Made by a program: the position numbers and the translations under genes
In this document: positions 1-14,399 of the stretch, piece after piece
Position numbering within the stretch: the first letter of the stretch is position 1
Layout: each line of letters opens with the position of its first letter
The notes under the pieces: model-generated
Database searches by the model: none
What the model was told of the DNA's origin: nothing
What the model saw: only the letters and a program-made list of their open reading frames with translations
Assembly (NCBI GenBank): GCA_916700875.1
Contig: CAKAKS010000032.1
Coordinates: 16,359,629 to 16,423,628 of the forward strand
DNA from: Sebastes aleutianus
Lineage: Eukaryota > Chordata > Actinopteri > Perciformes > Sebastidae
Direction: 5' to 3'
DNA: 64,000 nt

Positions 1-3000
1 GTGGACAGAACAGTTAATACCAAGCAGATCAGGTTCCTTGTCTGTGCAGGTTTGCACAGAAACCACATAAGGCAATAAATATCACATTTCCTGGTTGACT
101 TTGTGCACACACAGCTGAAGGCCAGTTGACTTAAACTCTTATGGGGACATAAAAGTAGGTTTATGTCTCTGTGAGAGAAGACATGAAGAAGAAAGTTTGT
201 AAAGGTGCAGATTTTCAGTTAAAATCAGACATTTTCCCAAATGGTGGTTTGTTTGGCCGATCTTTGCATGAGAGTAAAAATCTCTGACTGAATATGATTG
301 ACTTATAAATTCCATTTCCTTCTGGCAAAACATCAGATCCCGAGGCGGATTTCTAAACTGTGGGAAGCACTGTCGAGGAATTTGAAGCGGAGTAAACAAT
401 GAGGTGACGCTCTTACAAATGGAAAATTCCTAACCAGTCAAAGAGGGCTGGAGAAGAGCAGATGATTAGAGGAAACGATGAAGAAAGGAACGAGAGAGAT
501 AAAAGAACAGGGGGAAAAAAACGTAAATAAGTTTGTCCTGAATTTAATAATGAAACATAAAGGCCAGAATTATAAAGTGATACTAAGATAAGTTTAATAA
601 CATTAGCTGAAAGGGACATAAAGAACAGCAGACAGGGGAAATCCAAAGAAAACAGAAACTGAGACACGTGGCAAGTGACATGTGGAAGCAAATCAAGAGA
701 CGATCTGAGAGTACAGAGGGAAAAAAGGAAGACTGTCTGGAGTCTGGAGACATTTTAATAAAGAGCTGTGAGCCAAAGTGAGAGAAGAGAAATCAGAGTG
801 ACAGAAAGTAGGCGACTTTCTTCTGCACAGTCTCTGCGCCCTAAAGCAATATTTTGACATCTTGGGAATTGCGATTATTCGTTATCCTGCTGAGAGTTAC
901 ATGAAAAGATCGATACCTCTTTCATTGTGTGATAAATAAGAAGCTATAGAGCCGGCGGCATGGTTAGCTTAGTTTAGCATAAAGACTGGAGGATCAGTTC
1001 CTGGCAAAGATTTGAAACTTGACTTGGACTTGCAAAAAATTACTTGTGAGCATCTCTGCTTTTTAGTTCATGAAAGTATACTTTGTATATTTTAAATTAT
1101 AGTACTTAGCCAGTGATTTATGTATTACATAAAGAGACTTGCTCCTTTTGCTATTTGACTTGATGATTTGCCTCTACGGTGAACGGATAATCCAAAAACC
1201 TGAAGTAAATTCATATCAAAACATCCTTTTACAAATTCTCACACACTTTAATAGGCTACTCTATCAAAAAGTAAGCACAACTACAAGCCAAGTATTCTTT
1301 TCTGTAGGCCTATAAGGCAAAAATACTTAATTATACTTTTGCTTAAGTATATTTTGATCAAAAGATTAAGTAAGTAGGCCTATAAGCCAAATATACTTAG
1401 ACTTTTCTGTATACTTGTCAGTATGAACCAAGTTTATCTCTGATGAGCACATTAAAAGTAAACTGAGTAAAGTATACGCTCTTATCTTAAGTTCAAAAGA
1501 AGTACACTAACAGCACATTTGAATAAACTTCATTTTGGTAAGGGTCTGCATGAAGTAAAACAAAAGATCTTTTATCCCATCTGAAGTTAACACGTTAAAT
1601 CTTGTTAGGGATACGAAATAGAAATTATTGAGCTTTATTTCTTTTTTATTTAACCTTTATTTATCCAGGATAGTGCCATTGAGATTTAAAATCTCTTTTC
1701 CAAGGTAGTCCTGGCCAAGACGGCAGCTTAAAGGTTTGAACAATCAATATTAAAAAGACAGTTTGCATAATCAAACGATTAAACTATAGCCGTTTTGATT
1801 TGATTTAATTTATGAATAATTGGTCAATGTACAATAGCGAGCAGTTTTTTCAGCTTTAGAGATGCTTTTTAGCCTCAGCAGAGAATATTTTCTCCTTCCT
1901 GAGGGTTCAATATCAAATGACAAAAATTAGAAAAAATATAGTTTCCATAGAAGGAAGCCACAGTTAGATCAGTCAGAAACACACGAGGCTTCTTTTGGAT
2001 CAGCTAAAAGACATATCTCTACTGTTTTATCTGTGAGAATGATGCATACCTGGAGTTTGAAGACATATTCCTGTCTGCTGTCTGGGCTCATATATCCATT
2101 TATATTAGATATTACAGGAGGAGGTCTTGGCACAGACGTATAGCAGCCTATCCAGCACTGAGCATGAAGGAGTGCGTTATGCAGCATGTTCATGTGTGTG
2201 TTGTTATTACCTGTACTTATAGTAGACAACAGTTCTCAGAAGACTAAATTGCCTTTCCAAGAATGACTTCAGAAATCCACATAACAGACAATGTACTCAC
2301 ATTCACTGTTCACGTTGTGCTCACTGAAAGCAGCATCTCTTTGCTTTACATCACACAGCCTATACTGTACGTCCACATACAGTTTAAATATTGAACATAT
2401 TCGCCTGACTATTGTGTCTTTTGATGCTCCAATAACAACATTTCCAGATAGAGCAGCACTGCAGAGATAAAAATATGTCTCTAATAAAATTAAATAATTT
2501 CATCAGGGTAATGAATATTTATCGTCTCAGCTGGGAACTTCGTTTTGCTATTTGTTTTTTGTTGTTTAATATCTGTAATGAAGCATGATGTCTACTTCAC
2601 AGATGTTTGTATTACTGATGTGCACATGCTTCCTAATAAAAAAATATTTGAAAAACAAAACCAAGCACCGCCCACTGGCTGGAGCAAATTTCTCAGACCG
2701 AGCAGAAGCACTGTTTGAACCAGGCAAATCATTATTTAGGATTAATGTTGTTTAAAATAAAGCCATAGTCAAATCTAAATTGAAACATGTGCTACATGTG
2801 CAGGCGACCAGGTATCTATGAGCATACAAGTTTTAGCAGTTGGGCTTGTGTGTTAATCTAAAATTTAACAACAAATTCCTCTCAACTCTGTTTTATAATA
2901 ATGTTTATCACATAAAAGCCCGCTGTTACGCATAAGTACTATCTAAAATATAGGTCTAGACTCATTTTATTGTGTTTTCCAGATGGGGTTAGCATGAGGA

Positions 3001-4380
3001 GTTGGCAAGAAAATACATCATCGCCTCACACACTTGGGTGTCCTGGTATAGAGACTGCTGGATTCATGATTTCCCCCTCACACCCATTTTATTGAGGCGT
3101 CATGGTTTCCTACAGCTGCTCTGGTTCAGGTGTCAGAAATAAAGTGCCAATTTTGTGCAAAGGACCGTAAATGAGGCGTTCGCCTTCAAAAAGATGAACC
3201 ATCAGACTGAAGCAGGGTCATGCATACTATTACATACTTTATCCTTTGGACTGAAAGGGAAATACTTCACTTTTTGTGACACAAGATGTGGCATTTTCTG
3301 ACAGATAATTGGAACGTGGTAGACTTTTTAAAGAAATGTAGAGAGAGAGAGCGGCTTGCCAAGTATTTTTCTGCTCCTAAACCAGCTGCAGAACAACAGT
3401 GGTGCTACTGTCCTGAGCCACAACATGTTGGCCTGTGCATCAGGTTTTTGTCCAGTTACAAAGTTTCACCAAACTTGCCTTCACATGGAAAGAATTCCCC
3501 AGCTGCAGAAAAGTAATCAGTTCACAAATAAAAACTCAAAAACTTATAATTGGTGTGAAGATTTAAAAAAAAGAAGGAGTTAATGGCCCTCTTTGTAGCC
3601 TTCTCATAGCAAATTTAACATTTTATGTATAATAAAACACATCAGTTTCTCTTGAAAAGAAATTTGTCAAAAGCAAAAAGAACTGTTGGAAAAACAGGCA
3701 AAATATACAGATGTCCAAAGACCATACATCTAGTATTATTATTCAGTCCACAAGTTAAATGTAAAATGGTAAATCTATTGACGCAATAAATTCCTCAGTG
3801 TATGCTATAACTTATTGACCCAGAAAGCTGAGTTTGCAGCTGCAAAATCTGTTCCAGTGATGTAGATGGATGTAAGATAAAATCACAGGCTGCTATTTCA
3901 GCTTGGATTTTTCTTTGAGTAGCCAGGGGCTACCGTGCTCTACATGCCGCTCCAAAACAATCCCAAAATATGAGTGAGGACGTGATGGACGAGGATACAT
4001 TTTAGAGTGTTTCTGTAAACTCTTTATACTTCCACAAATACAAATTGATTTTGTGCTGACCATCACGAAAAACTGTGAAATTTGTGTCTATGTACAAGAA
4101 TCAATACATACAATTTCGTGACGAACTGCTGTGTGACTGAGCTGGACAACAGCAAGGTACAGAACTTCAGAGAGCCGGGGATGAGAGCGAGCGGGCGGGC
4201 GGGCGGGTGTCAGCTCCGTGCAAAGCAGCGGAACAAAAACACAGACACATCTCCGACAGTATGATAATAATGCACTTTGCATGTCTAGTCTGATAGTCTG
4301 TAGATTATGTAGCTCATAGATAAGATATATTTTAATAAAATACGGTTGTAACGACAGGATACAGTAGAGCACAGAAGCCG
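1..4380. other. Intergenic, no gene recognised
   Basis: Both strands were read; ORFs are short and lack family similarity. It contains a dispersed fish repeat at about 1,640-1,735 (see separate entry). A stretch rich in AAGTATACTT-like motifs (about 1,220-1,500) and a fragment similar to the TTAA foldback family near 2,660-2,690 are also present. Confidence 0.6.
1636..1735. repeat. Dispersed fish repeat fragment
   Basis: The segment reading TTTAACCTTTATTTATCCAG and continuing into CATTGAGAT...CCAAG is familiar from many teleost genomes as an interspersed repeat end. The class is not certain. Confidence 0.4.
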
Positions 4381-4455
4381 TTTCCGTGCCGCGAGGCTCG
4401 CGTCTGCTTGTTTATTCACTTGAGGAGCTCAGAGACCCGCGGATCCCAGCGGGAC

Positions 4456-4700
4456 GTCAGTTGAGTAGGCGATCCTTCAATGTGGCTCAGGACACATTCA
4501 CTACACACTGCTGAAAGAATGTGGCCACATGTGACCCAGACCAACTCCGAATGTGGTCTGGGCGATCGGATCACGATGCGTCTCGAGTGCGTTCACACCT
4601 GTCCTTAGAGCTGTCCTCTTGTGATCGGATCACTCAGGACGCATGTTAATGCCAGGTCTTAACAGGACAACAGTGACCTTTCTGTTCCTGACACTCACCA
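4456..4700. repeat. Dispersed fish repeat, probably non-autonomous transposon
   Basis: It holds two partly matching copies of GATCGGATCAC (4566 region and 4623 region) with GTTCACACCTGTC and CAGGACGCATG, a combination I recognise from dispersed teleost elements. Ends were not defined. Confidence 0.35.
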
Positions 4701-7380
4701 ACAGCAGAAAAAAAGAAATGAGGACAGAGATACTGGGTTTAACTGATCTGAGGGGCTCTCTGTCCAAACCAGCAGCTTTACTGATCTCAGACCAGGCTTC
4801 ACTTCAAGCTCCAAGTGGCCCGCTTTAAACACAGCGTGCCTCAGATACAGTAGACTGCAGGCTGATAACGAAGGAGCTGAAGAATAATGAGAGAGAGAGA
4901 GAAGCAGAAGTGACACAGACAGACTGGTGAGAGCTGAGGGACTTCTCTTCAGTAATAGAAGAGCAGTCATCTGTCGCATAAGAGCTATTTGTATGCTTTG
5001 TATTTGTTATATTAAAGGTTTTCGTCGATGGTATCATGCCCTGTAAAATACATCAAAATAGGAAGAAAAAAAAATAGGGGGTTTGATTTACTGCTGTGTA
5101 AAACTGCAGCGCTTACAGCGTAACAGAGTCAAGTTTTAATGAGGTCAAGATGTCTAGACAGGCTAAATTGGGTTGAAAAGTGTTCACAATCTTTACCCTG
5201 TTGGTGCACAGTTTCTCTAGAATTAAGAGAAAGTTTTTCATGGCAGGTTTAGTTTAGCATTTCCTACTAGTTTTGGGGAGGGGGGTTCTCTGTTGTAAAG
5301 GGGGTTAAATGTGTTCAAACAATTTGTTATATGCGAATAATATGATTTTTCAAACAACCTGAGCCTGGTTTTAAGCTTGACATCTAGATGTCTTATGACC
5401 TGTGCAAATCAGAACAATAAATGCTTGCTGCAGTTTGTGTTAGTTCAATGGGAAGGTTTTATGTCTGGACACGTTGGTCGCTCTGAAGGTGGAGACAAAC
5501 AGCTGAACGGGTTTCTGAATATTTTCAACCTGAAAAACGTCAGGACAATATATTTAAGTGCAGTGACATCGTTAGGCTATATCTAATTTAGCATTTAATT
5601 AACAATTACCCAGGTAAACAGACACTTGTTGTTGATGATTCTGGTTATGGCTCGGCCTTGTTTTGATCTTCAGCTCCGTCTTTAGCCTCTCTGCAGGCCT
5701 AAAACTAGCATCTCCTGTTTACCAGACTCACAAACTGACAAAGTGCTTCATGGTCAATAGGAAAGTCACTGCTGTTCACAGCCAGCCTTTGGCATAATTA
5801 AATAAGAAAAAAACAGGTCAAATAAGCTCACTGACCTGTTAGAGCCTCTCCAATTTGCTCCATTAAAACATCAATGGAAAGCCATGCAGTCGCTTCACGG
5901 CTTCATTTAAGGTTCTTCTAACACACCAGTGAGGCTTTGACTGTGAAACACAAGCCAAAATACTTTTCTTCCGCAGAGACCAGAATTAAAATGTATGGTG
6001 TTATAAAGCCTATTTAATGCTCTGATTCATGTTTTTAGCATGCTAGAGTGGCACCACTGAAATATCTCAACAACTATTGCTATGAAATTTCATACACACA
6101 CTCACATTCCCCTCAGGATGAACTAGAGTAACTTTGGTGATCCTCTGACTTTTCATCCAGCGTCATCATCAATCTGTACAGTGGCGTAAATATTGACGGT
6201 GCAGCCCAGAAGCTGTCATGGGTCCAAAAATCACTTTCCTATACTCTGTCCACACTGAATCCGTTATATGCACTTCTGTTACGTCATGGAAACAAACCAC
6301 GTAGGCTTCCTATCAGCTGTGCGCTCGAGATCAGACTGGAGACGTAACCACTTATCTTCCTTCGTTTGTTCTTTTTAAACAAAAAAAAAAGTTTAATATT
6401 GTGATATTTACTGGAAATGATATACAATATAGCCAACAGCAGTAGGAAACTCCCAGCTCCCTGGCGATTTTAAGCCAAGTGACAGGAATAAATAGAGACA
6501 GCTGGGCATCTGACAAAAGTTCCTCTCAAAGCGGCGTGCCACGGCGTGCTGCGTCGCTCACGGCCAGGACATTCAAATAAAAAAGATGTGGTTCTTAAGC
6601 AGTGTTGTTAATGGCTTTGCGGAGCACAAGACCTGTAGGATAAACTTCTAATGGGTCAGTAGTACTGGTATATTTTTGTTATTATGGGATGGGATCAGGG
6701 ATGAGTCCAAGGCAGGCTGATAAATTAGCGTTGATAAATTTGGGCTTGGGCTGCTGTCCGTGGTGCTGATCTAAAGCTGGTTTCCAGTATGGGAGTTGCA
6801 TGGTGAGTCTTTCCATTGTGGCATATAGCAATTGTCTGCTTTACAATTGTCTGGAGTGGTTGTGTGTGTTCGTGCATGTGGGTGCACGAGCGTGTGCTTG
6901 TGTTTGGGTCGGGGGCCCAAGAAAAAAATTTGACCCAAGTTCCAATCATAATTATGTATTACGTATGTGTTTAGTGCTAATTGGAAGATTACACCCTTGA
7001 GAGTGGCATCAATCTTCTCATATAACTATCAGCAATAAAGAAAATATCAAATTTCCCAACATGTCAAACTATTCCTTAAATGTCTCTCTTAAAAATATGT
7101 ATAATCTAAGAGAGCAGGATTAAAGTATTGTACTTTCAGCAACAGGGGAGCCAAAAGAGCGCAGTGTAACCACTTCAGAAACGCTGACTGTCTGTTTTCT
7201 ATCCATTTAAGGAAGCGATGAGGTAATGGGAATGATAACGACAGCTCTGAATAAAGTGAGTGACCTGTTTGTCCTCAACCTCGACGACCTCTCACTCGTC
7301 TCCAGGATTTGGCTTTTGAACGAAGCAGAAGCAGCAAAAATCTGATTGAAGTGATCAAAGACACAGCTGCTCCTCCTGAG
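4701..7380. other. Intergenic, repeat fragments only
   Basis: No coding signal. At 6,045-6,185 there is a fragment of a common teleost repeat (AACTATTG-TATGAAATTTCATACA ... TTTGGTGATCCTCTGACTTTTC). The rest shows nothing I recognise. Confidence 0.5.
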
Positions 7381-7392
7381 TCAACACAAACT

Positions 7393-7394
<2 letters not shown>

Positions 7395-7431
<37 letters not shown>
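7395..7431. repeat. (TG)n microsatellite
   Basis: Uninterrupted TG dinucleotides. The ORFs through it are artefacts. Confidence 0.95.
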
Positions 7432-7432
<1 letters not shown>

Positions 7433-7669
7433 ACTGCAGGGCGAGTACTAGTTCATTCTTCAGATCTGTGTTTGGCACACCAGTGTTGTATTTGATCCCA
7501 TGGATTTTTTCTTCCGTCTATTTATACTGGATCAATTAATTAATTAATTAACTGAACTAGTGACATGTTCTGTGACCTATAAACTACTTCATACTCAACA
7601 GATGGTTCATATGGACTCTTTTCGTGAACACGGTAAACACGACACCATTTGAAGGCACCATTAATAGTT

Positions 7670-8660
7670 AGGGTTCAAACCCTGAAGGGGTCGTCATAAA
7701 TCTTGGTAGATATGTCCAGCCCCCCTTGGGGGAATTGGCCTATAAGCATTTTGAGCCAAACCCATAGGGGGCGCCACAAATACCACAAATGTTTACCTCA
7801 AAACTCAGACAGTATTTCACCAAATTTGGTGCACATGCTCTGGGGGTAAGTATTAACCAGGATCTGAAGTATTATATTGATTAATACATTTGGGCGTGGC
7901 CTATTTAGAATTATAAACCATTATAACTATATTATGCTTTTGCCCAATTTGCTGTGAGCTAGAATGAGCTAGAGACATGAAACTTGGCACCATAACTGGA
8001 AATGATGCGCTAATGCTTCCCATAAAATATGATCCCAATCGGGCTGACGGTGGAGGCCGGCCCCCACGCACCGTGAGTGTAATTGACTTGACAGATACAT
8101 CTCAATGTGCTCTACAAAAAATCCTCTTGGACAATTAAGGCCACCATGATGGATTTTTTTCCTAATTTGCATAATGTGAAAAACAGTAATAGACTTTTCA
8201 ACACAAAATTTGGTATACAACCTTCCTGGACAGAAAAAAAACTCATCTCTGTAATAAATAAGTAAAAAGATGGCCACCACCAATCAAAAAACTTTGCACA
8301 GGGTGGGGCTTAGCAGGAGATTGGCCATAACTCAAGCTGTCTTTGAGCAATCAAGATTAAACTCAGTGTAAAAATCCTGCGCTAAGTCCTGAACATACAC
8401 ACCAAGTTTGGATCACACCCGATAAAGGGGGAGCAAAAGGCGCATATTTGACTGTACTGTTTCTGGAATGCTGCATAACAATCAAACAAGTGTGTGATTG
8501 GTTCCACTCCTTCTTAAGCTGAAGTGACTTTTCTCGGCTTTGTGAAGCCTGAAACTCGCTCGCAACTGCTGCTTGCGGCTTTGATTTTGGCAATTGAGCC
8601 AAAGGATCGGCCTTTCTGTTGGCCGAGAAAGGGATAGAATCCGCAGTTGCCGCTTGCAGC
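7670..8660. repeat. Long degenerate interspersed repeat
   Basis: About 1 kb with phrases familiar from fish genomes: GGGGGCGCCACAAAT, ACCAAATTTGGTGCACATGC, TTTGGGCGTGGCC, and CAAGTTTGGATCACACCCGA. It ends in repeated GC-rich TGCTTGCGGCT/CCGCTTGCAGCT motifs. It has no intact ORF, and the class is unknown to me. Confidence 0.45.
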
Positions 8661-11600
8661 TATATTTTGTTTTGTTTTGAGCAATACTATTTTGTTTTTA
8701 GCTGTCAGCTGCACTTTATATTCGGTGTGATCTTTTATTCTGTTACCAACGAGCAGATGCTGGGGGGTGAAAATGGTTTCAGTCTTGTTTTTCACATTTT
8801 GTTCAGGCTTACACGTATGACTTGAAGACATGAAAAACTCTGCCTCCATCTCTTATCTCATAGCATACTCCATCGTATTTCAAACTGTCCAGATTTTACG
8901 TCTTTTTTCTCCAACGCAAAGGTTGCTCCTCCATTGTTCCTTTTCATACCCACTCTCTTATTTTCCTTCATTTTGATCTGACAGCAACAAAAGACCTGAA
9001 GACACATGGTTTGCTTTAATACCCACATGTCACGGTCACACGACGGTGGTAATCGACGCGGTAAATCAACCCAAGGTTTTCAATCTGGCTATGACCGCAT
9101 TCACATAAGGGCCGGTGTTTTCAGCATCTGACCAATCACAAACATGGACAAGACAGCAGAACGGCAGATTTTACAAACCAAGAGCAAACTATCATAAAAG
9201 ACAAATTCAAAGAAGTTAAACACACAATTCAGGCTAAACAACAACACGGTTGCAGCTGCCAAATGCAGGAAGGACAGCTGGCAAAAAAAACACCGACTGT
9301 GTGACTGCGTTAAGTTAACAGGCTTATGGCCACACAGAACGCGGTTTGAGCAATCTTGAGCCCATCTAGGGCACAAGTCGATCTGACTAGAATTACATTT
9401 GTGTAGTCCGTTAAATTGATGTGTTGCTTAGATGCATTTTTATGCCATGTATGACTACATTTTAGCCTTCTTCTTTCAGCTGCAACACTAGCAGTTTGAA
9501 AACAGACTTGGGAGCAAATAAAAAAATAATATAAAAACATAATTCAAAGCGTCATTTAGGTTTACTTTGAGAGCTGCACCGAATAGTTCGAAGCTTCGTT
9601 CATAACGTTGACATTCAAATTCTTAGTTCAACATTTGAACAAAAATAGATGTAATCCTTTTCAGAATTCACAACATGTTTTTATCTAATGAAATATTCTG
9701 CTTCAACCCATATTTGTTGGCATTTAGCCTTTCAAAAATATCATTTTTTGCTCCGGAGCAGGTTACGTGTGCAGCATAGTGTCAATCTTCCCTGGTATGA
9801 AGTGAACCACCGTCGTAACCCTGAAAACCCAGAGTTAAACCTGAAGTTACCTCGTTAAACCAAATCCTACTTGATAGTACAGGCCTCTCAGGGTTTCCTC
9901 CATATTCTGTATACATGCAGCATTTAGGAATAATACATTTTCACAAGCGTGGACTCCATTCCTTACAGATGTCTCCTCCCATAGACTCCACATTTACAGT
10001 ATTTGCATCACCATACAGAGGAGAGAAATCCCAGGAAATGCATGCGTCAACTGCAGCTGGTTAATCTGACAGGACAAGCTATATACATCCAGCATGGAGA
10101 AGCCATGTCCCGCTGTGTCAGCTTCATGTCAGGAGGTAGGGGGGGAGGAAAAAGAGGATTTCGATCCATGAGGACACAAAGAATCTCACCAAGCTCCTCT
10201 GGCATTCGGCTGGATGTGGAGGGATTAATTAAAATATCTTTGGCTGCATTTTTTTACATGTGCCAGACAAAAATACTACAGCTGGTGTTATTCACGCTCT
10301 CACTCAACTCTCCTTTATCAGCATTTCATTGTCTAATGTGTATTGGAGGATGATGGATGAGTATGGGGATACAGAAGCACAGTGTAGTTCTTCTCCAGGT
10401 CCATCGCTCCACTCAGTCTGGAGATCACTCGGGCAGAGATAAGTTATGATCTTTTTTTCTGGAAAAAATTATCAGTTATGAACATGAAAGCGATACTGAG
10501 ACATTCCTGATAAGAACTCAAGCCAAACATTTTTTGGACATGCATCTATCAGTATCTCGTCTCGTCCTTTCCATGACCTGGTATTTTAATATGCTTGAAG
10601 TCAAATTTAGTTCTATAGCTTTGATATTTAATCGCTATGGGCTGTGAAGGCCGACAACAAGGAACCTGTTTAATAAAGAGATGAGGTAAAATGACAATAT
10701 ATTGTATAAAAATATTCTGATATCAAAACAAATGTTCAGCAGCTATAATGTTCACCATCTTAGTTTAAAGTGTAATTTCCTAATCAGGTAACAGAAGCCT
10801 TGAAAACCAAAGAAAACAACAAGAAAACCAACAAAGACACTTTAAGGAACGAGCAACGAGTGTGTGGAAAACGGCTGGTTATAACCTGCAGACCTGATGA
10901 GGGAAAGTGGGAACAGGTGAGACAGGGAAAGCCAGGCAGAGCTGATCAGGGAAGTGGGAACAGGTGTGTAGATGGGTGTATGGCTGCAGTCGAAAAGTGA
11001 AAAAATGACGCCCAAATGTCTTTTCCTAACCACTGTTCCTTGACCTCGATGTAAAACGTCATGAGGTCAAGGAAAGATGTGAAGGAGGATTCAGAAGGAC
11101 TTAGGAAAAGACAACCGTGAGAATCCAAATGCACTTTCACTAGGCTCCATAATTATGATGCGACGGCGGCGGATGTTATTGACGCAGGTCTGCCGTGGTG
11201 AAACTACAATGATCTGAAGATGGACTACAAAAGACGCATGTCTTTGAAATAAAAAAGGAATAACCTACAGGCTACCACAAAAGTTTAATTGACAAATATT
11301 GAGTTATTTTTTTAGTTTTGGTGAAGGTCTTCCCACTCCTTTCAGACGTAATATTTATTTATGTTGATTATTTGTTAATTGACAGTGTGCTATATGTTTA
11401 CTGTTCATTTTACTTGTTATTCTTGTTTTGTTTTTTACTTATGTGTTACAAGTTAAAAATAAATAAATAGAAATAAAGTGAAACTAAATGGTTGTAACTG
11501 AATCCCAATTAGTATATGACCGTATGAAAATATTATAGGCATATTGTTTGTTTTCATGAACGGCCGAATGGTGCATCGCTTTAAAAGTTGCGGCCGCAAG

Positions 11601-12710
11601 GAATTGTAGGACTTCATTATCTCCTTTCCTTTCTTAAAGGATGGTCCGGTGTATCCTATGCTAAAGGAAACAATAAAGGAAGCATTGAAGCACCTTTCCT
11701 CAGCATTTAGAGAATTTGAACAGCTCTTATCATGGCTGATACTTAGATACTTCCGGGTCATTTCACTCTGTTAGGAACCTTCCTAAAGAAAAAAGACTTT
11801 TCGACCGCAGCCTATCAGTCAGGAGACGGGGAAAGGAGGGAAAGTCTGAGGGCATCTGGTTGACGGGTGGGAAATGGTTTGATTTGGGGAACCATAGAAA
11901 TGTGGCTGGAGAGGAGACACAGAGAGACACAGTGATATTTCAGTCTGAACCAAAAAAACGACATTCAACAGAAAGTTGTGATAGTTGGAGGAAACTGTGA
12001 TCCAATGCTCATGTGTGAATGTGAGAGAAAATTGCAGTATCCCTGATGATCCTACCACATCTCCATTCTGTTTACATTTCCATCCTATTCACCACCACAA
12101 CATATACACAGCTCAGAAAAAAATATAACCCGCAGCTCCAAATTACCCTTGAATCTGTTCTGAGAATTGTTTGTTCTGGATGTTGTGAAGAGCGTTTCAC
12201 GGAGAAAACCTGTGAAGATTATGTACAGAATGGGAATGATGCGGTCCTCTCAAAGCCAGGAATTTCACGGACGTCTGCGCATCTGGAATGTCATCATACA
12301 TGTCCCACACACACACACACACTGGAGCTAATGTGGCTCGACCTGCCAGCTAGATGTGAACGCGTAACAGGGTGGAAAGCCAAAGCAGCAGGAGAGGAAG
12401 GAAAGGTTTGAGAGCTCCCAAATTGACACCAAATTAAATTCTCATAACGAATCACATCAACTATGTGAGAATTAAACAGCTGGATTTGGGGAGGAAAGGA
12501 AGTTTAATTCCAGATTTCCCCTCAGCATGAGCTGCCTGCAGCAGCCAAGCTGGAGAGCCATGCACAGCAAAGTGTGTGTCAATGAAACAGGGACATAATG
12601 CCTCTTTGTGTGTTTTGTCAACCTCCATATGTGAATCAAATGTGCTCAAAAAGGCAGATAGACAAAAGAAAAACTCTCAGAATGGGTAGGTTTTGGTTGG
12701 TATACACATC
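8661..12710. other. Intergenic, no gene recognised
   Basis: No ORF shows family similarity or splice-linked coding signal. Fragment 9,575-9,620 (CACCGAATAGTTCGAAGCTTCG) resembles the end of a hAT-like repeat also seen at 34,050-34,100. Otherwise plain A/T-rich DNA. Confidence 0.5.
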
Positions 12711-13806
12711 TTTAAAGGGTCATTTGGGGATTTTTCAACCTGGACCTTCTTTTACAATGTTTGAGTCTAAGTAAACTGACTAATAGCAACAACAATTTCT
12801 GAAATTGGTCCAGTATTGAGGGAGAGCTCTGTAGACGGCAGCTGCTCACGGTCTGCAATAAGATCCTATTGGGGCAAGCTGGCACCATCATTTACGTCCA
12901 ACAAAAGTGCTGTTTTTTGCCGTGACAGGCTCCGATTGGTATTATAAGTGTCTGACATTATGCAAAGAGTCTCGCTCAAGGAGAAGTCTCATTCTGAAAT
13001 CTGGCGAGGTGGCGTGTTGCCAGAAGACAACGGTGGAATAGTGGAATACATCCGTGGTGGAAACGTGAGTTTGTTGTGTTAAAGTACAGAAAGCGTAACT
13101 CAGTGTTATCTAAAAGATTTTCAACATCATGGCTGAATATTTGGATGATTTAAACAATATGGATGAGGTCTTTGAATTCGATGGCCGCCCGTATTTATTT
13201 GAGGCAGAGTATATGGACGAAGAGCTCCTACAAATTGAAGAGCGAACATGGAGAGAGAAAGAGAGAGAAAAGGGTAACAGAGCACCATATTAGGGTGAAG
13301 GAGGGCGAAGCTCGGCAGACTGATGGTGTTCTTGTGGGTGCTGTGATTCTATGCCCACAGAGGAAGAATGCTGTAAAGAGTGGGACCTGTTGCTGCCCTA
13401 TATTCAGATTTCACAACGACACTTCTCTTTGAGCAGGACTTGGACACAATAACAAACAAACCGGATCAAGCAAAAGGTAAGAAAAAGTTGTCAGACACAT
13501 ATAATAGCAACGTGAGCCTGTCAGTGCCACTTTTAGTGGACGTAATGTTACATTGATGGTGCTCACTTGCCCTCACGGCTCGCTTTTGCGGCTGCTGGTT
13601 ACAACGTTATCTCTAAATACTGGACCAAAATCATTGTCCCCATTAGTCACTTAGACACAAAAACATGGGAAAATAGGGTCCATGTTGAAAAATAGCGAAG
13701 TCGTTTTCAGCTGCAACAGGTTTGGCTGTTTTCAGCAAAAGTAAGCCCTTTAATGTACACTACCTTCCCAGCACCAAATTCATTTTGGGTGAACCGACCC
13801 TTTAAA
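12711..13806 (+). mobile_element. Decayed DNA transposon with TTTAAAGGGTC termini
   Basis: Both ends carry TTTAAAGGGTC in inverted orientation; the right end reads CCGACCCTTTAAA. The interior holds a broken ORF beginning at 13129 (separate entry). TTTAAA at the ends would fit a TTAA-targeting superfamily such as Kolobok or piggyBac, but no transposase was seen, so the class is open. Confidence 0.5.
13129..13450 (+). pseudogene. Broken transposon ORF with P2X7-tail-like Cys motif
   Basis: Starting at ATG 13129 the frame reads MAEYLDDLNNMDEVFEFDGR and continues with acidic and basic residues to a TAG at 13291. The same frame has a second stop (TGA, 13321). After it comes WCSCGCC-SMPTEEECCKEWDLLLP. 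The WC-CG-C ... EECC arrangement resembles the C-terminal cytoplasmic domain of P2X7 receptors and the related small domain in many fish multicopy proteins. It is read as a fossil, because no intron removes both stops in frame. Similarity is from memory. Confidence 0.45.
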
Positions 13807-13923
13807 TGTGCTTCATGTAGTATAGGTTGGCTGCATACGTTGTTAAAATCAAAGAGCAAGAAGTCCTCACTCGGTCAACTGTGACTTTTGGATGTTTCCA
13901 AAAGTCTGTCTCCATGGCCACAC

Positions 13924-14127
<204 letters not shown>

Positions 14128-14195
14128 CCCAGGGCTCAGCTGGGTCATTAACTGGGTCGACGAAATCCTAAAAAAGTATGATCATCCCGCACATC

Positions 14196-14197
<2 letters not shown>

Positions 14198-14238
<41 letters not shown>

Positions 14239-14246
14239 CACACAGA
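14198..14246. repeat. (CA)n microsatellite
   Basis: CA run with one CG step. A further short CA run follows at about 14,371-14,396. Confidence 0.9.
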
Positions 14247-14399
14247 ATCAATATCTCTCTGTGTTTGAAAGTGCGTGCATGTGTGTGTGTCACATCACAC
14301 TGAGATACTGATTAACACAAAGCTCTTGTTTGAAGTGATCACTTCAGTATTGACGGTTTTAATGGGTTTATACACACACACACACACACACACACAGTG

